From NCBI GenBank assembly GCA_039916225.1, contig JBDSLU010000296.1:1-11181 (forward strand): a stretch of 11,181 nt of DNA. Reading direction: 5' to 3'. Below the pieces are notes generated by a model that was given only the letters and a program-made list of their open reading frames with translations, was not told the origin of the DNA and made no database searches. Each line of letters starts with the position of its first letter. Position 1 is the stretch's first letter. Position numbers and translations under genes: made by a program. This stretch comes from JBDSLU01 sp039916225 (lineage in GTDB: Bacteria; Acidobacteriota; Vicinamibacteria; Vicinamibacterales; Vicinamibacteraceae). Below, piece by piece: positions 7,385 through 11,181 of the stretch.

Positions 7385-7882
7385 TTAGGCCGGCGCGTAC
7401 TGGTCGAGGCCGTCCCACGTTTCCGGGTCCTGCATCAGCAGGGTCGTGAAATACAGGCGGACGTCCTCGGCTGGATACGCGGCGGCGATCGCCTTGGCCG
7501 ACGCCTCGAGCTTGGCCGCGTCCGGCTTCGGCACGTCCTCCATGTCGATGAGGCCGTCCTCGTGCTTGATGTCGAGCCCGTCGAGGAACGCCCCCATCAT
7601 CGGGCGCTGGGAGGCCAGGTGATAGGTGACGAGGAGACGGGCCGCGACCCCTTCGGAGACCTGCGCCAGCTTGAGCAGATGCGCGGTCTTCCGGTCGGGC
7701 GCCATCGACTCGACCGACTTGTAGCGGAAGTTCATCTTGCGCGAGAGCAGCAGCATGACCTCCGTCTGTTCCGCCACCGACTCGTCGTCGGCCCAGAACG
7801 CCTCGGCCGCCTTCTGTCGCTGCGCCGGGGTCATCGCCTTCCAGAGCGCCGCCGGGCGCCGTTCGATTTCGGGTGTGGTCAT
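7385..7882 (-). CDS. Helical cytoplasmic protein of unknown function, coupled to ettA
   Basis: The protein has 165 residues, starting MTTPEIERRP and ending GLDQYAPA. It has no signal peptide or membrane segment. The composition is mostly helix-forming, with many Ala, Glu, Lys, Met and Leu residues, for example around MTPAQRQKAAEAFW (16-29) and in the segments at about 38-50 and 60-90. I recognise no family and see no catalytic motif. The frame stays open far upstream inside ettA, but that part translates to low-complexity arginine/proline-rich shadow sequence, so the start is placed at the ATG at 7882, six bases after the ettA stop. A GTG at 7891 overlaps that stop (GTGA) and is an equally plausible start, adding three residues. 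Either implies translational coupling with ettA, which suggests, but does not prove, a role linked to translation. Confidence 0.78.
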   Translation of the reverse strand: MTTPEIERRPAALWKAMTPAQRQKAAEAFWADDESVAEQTEVMLLLSRKMNFRYKSVESMAPDRKTAHLLKLAQVSEGVAARLLVTYHLASQRPMMGAFLDGLDIKHEDGLIDMEDVPKPDAAKLEASAKAIAAAYPAEDVRLYFTTLLMQDPETWDGLDQYAPA

Positions 7883-7887
7883 CGTCG

Positions 7888-9557
<1,670 letters not shown>

Positions 9558-9558
<1 letters not shown>

Positions 9559-10583
9559 TAGTCTCCGTCGAGCAGGTTGCCCAGGCCGCCGAGGACCGAG
9601 CCCTCTTCGCGGCGGCCCATGCCGGTCGCGCCAGGAATGGCCTTGGCGATGCGGTCGGCGAGGCGGCTGAACGGCAGCGACTGCAGCCAGACGTGGCCGG
9701 GGCCGGTCAGGGTGGCGAAGAACAGGCCCTCGCCGCCGAAGAGCGCCGTCTTGACGCCCTTGACCATCTGGATGTCGTAGCCGACCGACGGCTGCAAGGC
9801 GACCAGACAGCCGGTGTCGACGCGCAGCATCTCGCCCGGCTTGAGCTGCAGTTCGTGCAGCATGCCGCCGGCGTGGACGAAGGCCAGGCCATCGCCCTGC
9901 AGGCGCTGCATGATGAAGCCTTCCCCGCCGAACAGGCCGACGCCGATCTTCTTCTGGAAGGCGATGCCGACCGAGATGCCTTTGGCCGCGCAGAGGAACG
10001 AATCCTTCTGGCAGACAAGCTCGCCGCCCAGCTTCTTCAGATCCATCGCCAGGATGCGGCCGGGATACGGCGCCGCGAAGGCGACATGGGCGATGGCGCT
10101 GCCGGTGTTGGTGAACACCGTCATGAAGAGGCTCTCGCCGGTCAGCAGGCGCTTGCCGGCGCCGAGCAGCGCGCCCATGAGGCCGGGCTTCTGCGTGCCG
10201 CTGCCGTCACCGAAGATGGTCTCCATCTCGATACCGGGCGTCATGTACATCATCGCGCCGGCCTCGGCGACCACGCTCTCGCGCGGATCGAGCTCGACTT
10301 CGACGAACTGCAGATCCTCGCCGTAGACCTTGTAGGCGATCTCGTGGGCGCGCTGGCCGCCCGGCGGCGGAGGCGGGGGCGGAGGCGGGGCGAAGCCGCT
10401 GGCGGCGGCGCCGGCCAGCTCGGGGACCTGGCCGAGCGGCGTCCACTGACTCATCCCGGCGGTGAAGACCAGCGTCGCGCGATCGACCTGTCCGGCGCGG
10501 AGGCGCGCCAGGACGTCGTCCTGCGTGAACGGCCCGGCCTGGGCGCCGTTCACCACGAGATACCACTGCTGCCCTGCGGCCAC
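9558..10583 (-). CDS. GYF_2 / poly-proline / AIM24 domain fusion protein
   Basis: The protein has 341 residues. Residues 5-56 form a GYF_2-type domain (WYLVVNGAQAGPFTQDD, then TLVFTAGMSQWTPL), a small domain thought to bind proline-rich peptides. A linker with nine consecutive prolines (66-74) follows. Residues about 80-325 are an AIM24/TIGR00266 domain rich in glycine and beta strands (AEAGAMMYMTPGIEMET, GGEGFIMQRLQGDGLAFVHAGG, LFGGEGLFFATLTGPG). Bacterial AIM24 proteins have no settled function; the yeast namesake is a mitochondrial inner-membrane protein linked to MICOS. There is no signal peptide. The start is GTG at 10583, six bases after a perfect AGGAGG (10590-10595). The much longer open frame upstream is antisense to the gene at 10735 and is not coding. 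It is the first gene of a tight operon: its stop overlaps the ettA start. Confidence 0.9.
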
Positions 10584-10604
10584 GCTGCCCCTCCTGAATA
10601 TCGC

Positions 10605-10668
10605 CGACCGGCGCCAGCGGCGTCCGTCAGTGAGCCGCTTCGCCGGTCGATCGCGCATAGGCGATCGA
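10605..10668. promoter_or_regulatory. Two tandem hairpins in a divergent intergenic region
   Basis: Hairpin A has a 9-bp outer stem, CGACCGGCG (10605-10613) with CGCCGGTCG (10641-10649). A 6-bp inner stem, AGCGGC (10616-10621) with GCCGCT (10634-10639), is nested in it, closing a 12-base loop. Hairpin B has 8-bp perfect arms, TCGATCGC (10647-10654) and GCGATCGA (10661-10668), around a 6-base loop. A and B overlap by three bases, so both cannot be fully paired at once. They lie between the starts at 10583 (minus) and 10735 (plus). They could be operator sites, a structured leader, or an attenuator for either gene. No family of riboswitch is recognised. GC-rich DNA forms chance stems, so function is uncertain. 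Confidence 0.35.
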
Positions 10669-10734
10669 GGCGGTGACGCGATCCTGCGTCCATCCGCCCT
10701 TCGCGGACCCAACATCATACCGGAGGCTCGCTCC

Positions 10735-11181
10735 ATGCCGTTCGCCAGACTCCGGGTCGTGCCGACGCGCCTCGTCACCGTCATGGCACTGACCGTCGCG
10801 GCCCTGTCCATCGGCGCGCTGCCCGACGTAGCGCGCGCCCAGGCGCGGCCCAACAACGCCGGCCCGGCGATCGACATCCTGGCGTCTCCGGCCCGGCCGC
10901 CGATCGAGATCGGCGCGACCATGGGCGTGGCGCTGATCGTGCCCACCTTCGGCGGCACCGTGTCGGTGCCGGTCGCCCGCCGGGCGAGCGTCGAGTTCGT
11001 CGGCCAGGTGGCGCCGTGGATGCTCGACAGCGGCGACGACACCTGGTTCATGACCCAGGTGCAGCTGCGCGTCCCGTTCCGCGACCGCCCGCGGGCGCGC
11101 CGCAGCCTCATCGTCGGCCTCACGAGCTTCACCGTCGGCGATCGCTATGCGACGGCGAATGGGCGGCGGGAGTGGGATTTC
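10735..11181 (+). CDS. Secreted, probable outer-membrane beta-barrel protein (3' end cut by window edge)
   Basis: There are 149 codons to the right edge with no stop. The N-terminus is a signal peptide: arginines at 5, 7 and 12, a hydrophobic core at about 13-29, and an ARA/QA cleavage site after residue 35. After a short Pro/Asn-rich spacer, the mature part shows alternating polar and hydrophobic strands (IEIGATMGVALIVPTF, GTVSVPVARRASVEFVGQVA, TWFMTQVQLRVPF, SLIVGLTSFTVGDRY). This is the pattern of an outer-membrane barrel such as the OmpA/OMP_b-brl type. The missing C-terminus would carry the deciding terminal aromatic residue. GGAGG at 10722-10726 lies 8 bases before the ATG. It is divergent from the AIM24-ettA operon. 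Barrel identity is inferred from strand pattern only. Confidence 0.75.
   Translation, partial: MPFARLRVVPTRLVTVMALTVAALSIGALPDVARAQARPNNAGPAIDILASPARPPIEIGATMGVALIVPTFGGTVSVPVARRASVEFVGQVAPWMLDSGDDTWFMTQVQLRVPFRDRPRARRSLIVGLTSFTVGDRYATANGRREWDF

Noticed and set aside
10671..10678. CGGTGACG, also present at 2675-2682, as a shared regulatory site
   Set aside because: A single eight-base match in 11 kb of GC-rich DNA is compatible with chance, and the second copy is not part of a dyad.
10584..11132. Upstream extension of the AIM24 frame to an ATG at 11132
   Set aside because: The extension is antisense to a gene with a good signal peptide and Shine-Dalgarno sequence, and a perfect AGGAGG precedes the GTG at 10583.

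Overview
The window is GC-rich DNA, roughly 70 percent GC by eye. It is tightly packed with genes and shows strong GC bias at third codon positions. The best taxonomic pointer is an 808-residue orphan permease of the FtsX/MacB type at 4817-7243 (the ADOP family, 'acidobacterial duplicated orphan permease'). A conserved N-terminal domain on the regulator at 1-2606 is also common in Acidobacteriota. I infer Acidobacteriota, possibly Vicinamibacteria, from family knowledge only; no rRNA or other marker gene is present.

Left block (1-7243). A large minus-strand regulator (1-2606, cut by the left edge) has a putative DNA-binding N-terminal domain, a signalling-type ATPase and 40-residue TPR repeats. 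It is divergent from a plus-strand run of three genes: a small secreted protein of unknown function (2774-3343), a berberine-bridge-type FAD oxidoreductase (3372-4757) and the ADOP permease (4817-7243). The 167-base divergent gap holds two overlapping perfect palindromes (2663-2687), which look like an operator. The gap before the permease can fold so that its Shine-Dalgarno sequence is hidden. My inference is a small regulated module in which the ATPase/TPR protein controls an export or redox function; the substrate is unknown.

Convergent junction (7244-7384). The whole space between the permease and the next, oppositely oriented gene is a heptad-repeat array arranged as a long inverted repeat. 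It is built of CCAANNN units on the left and TTGGNNN units on the right. No coding sequence explains it.

Right block (7385-10583, minus strand). Three genes are packed with overlapping stop and start codons: a GYF_2/poly-proline/AIM24 fusion protein (9558-10583), the ribosome-associated ABC-F ATPase EttA (7888-9558), and a 165-residue helical protein of unknown function (7385-7882). The packing implies co-transcription and translational coupling.

Right edge. Divergent from this operon, across a 151-base gap carrying two strong hairpins, a secreted, probably outer-membrane beta-barrel protein starts at 10735 and runs off the window.

No tRNA, rRNA, CRISPR array, insertion sequence or prophage signature was seen, and no gap without a gene exceeds 300 bases. 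Several genes start with GTG (2606, 3372 and 10583), chosen from clear Shine-Dalgarno sequences or homology limits. Several long antisense frames, up to about 850 codons, are artefacts of base composition.
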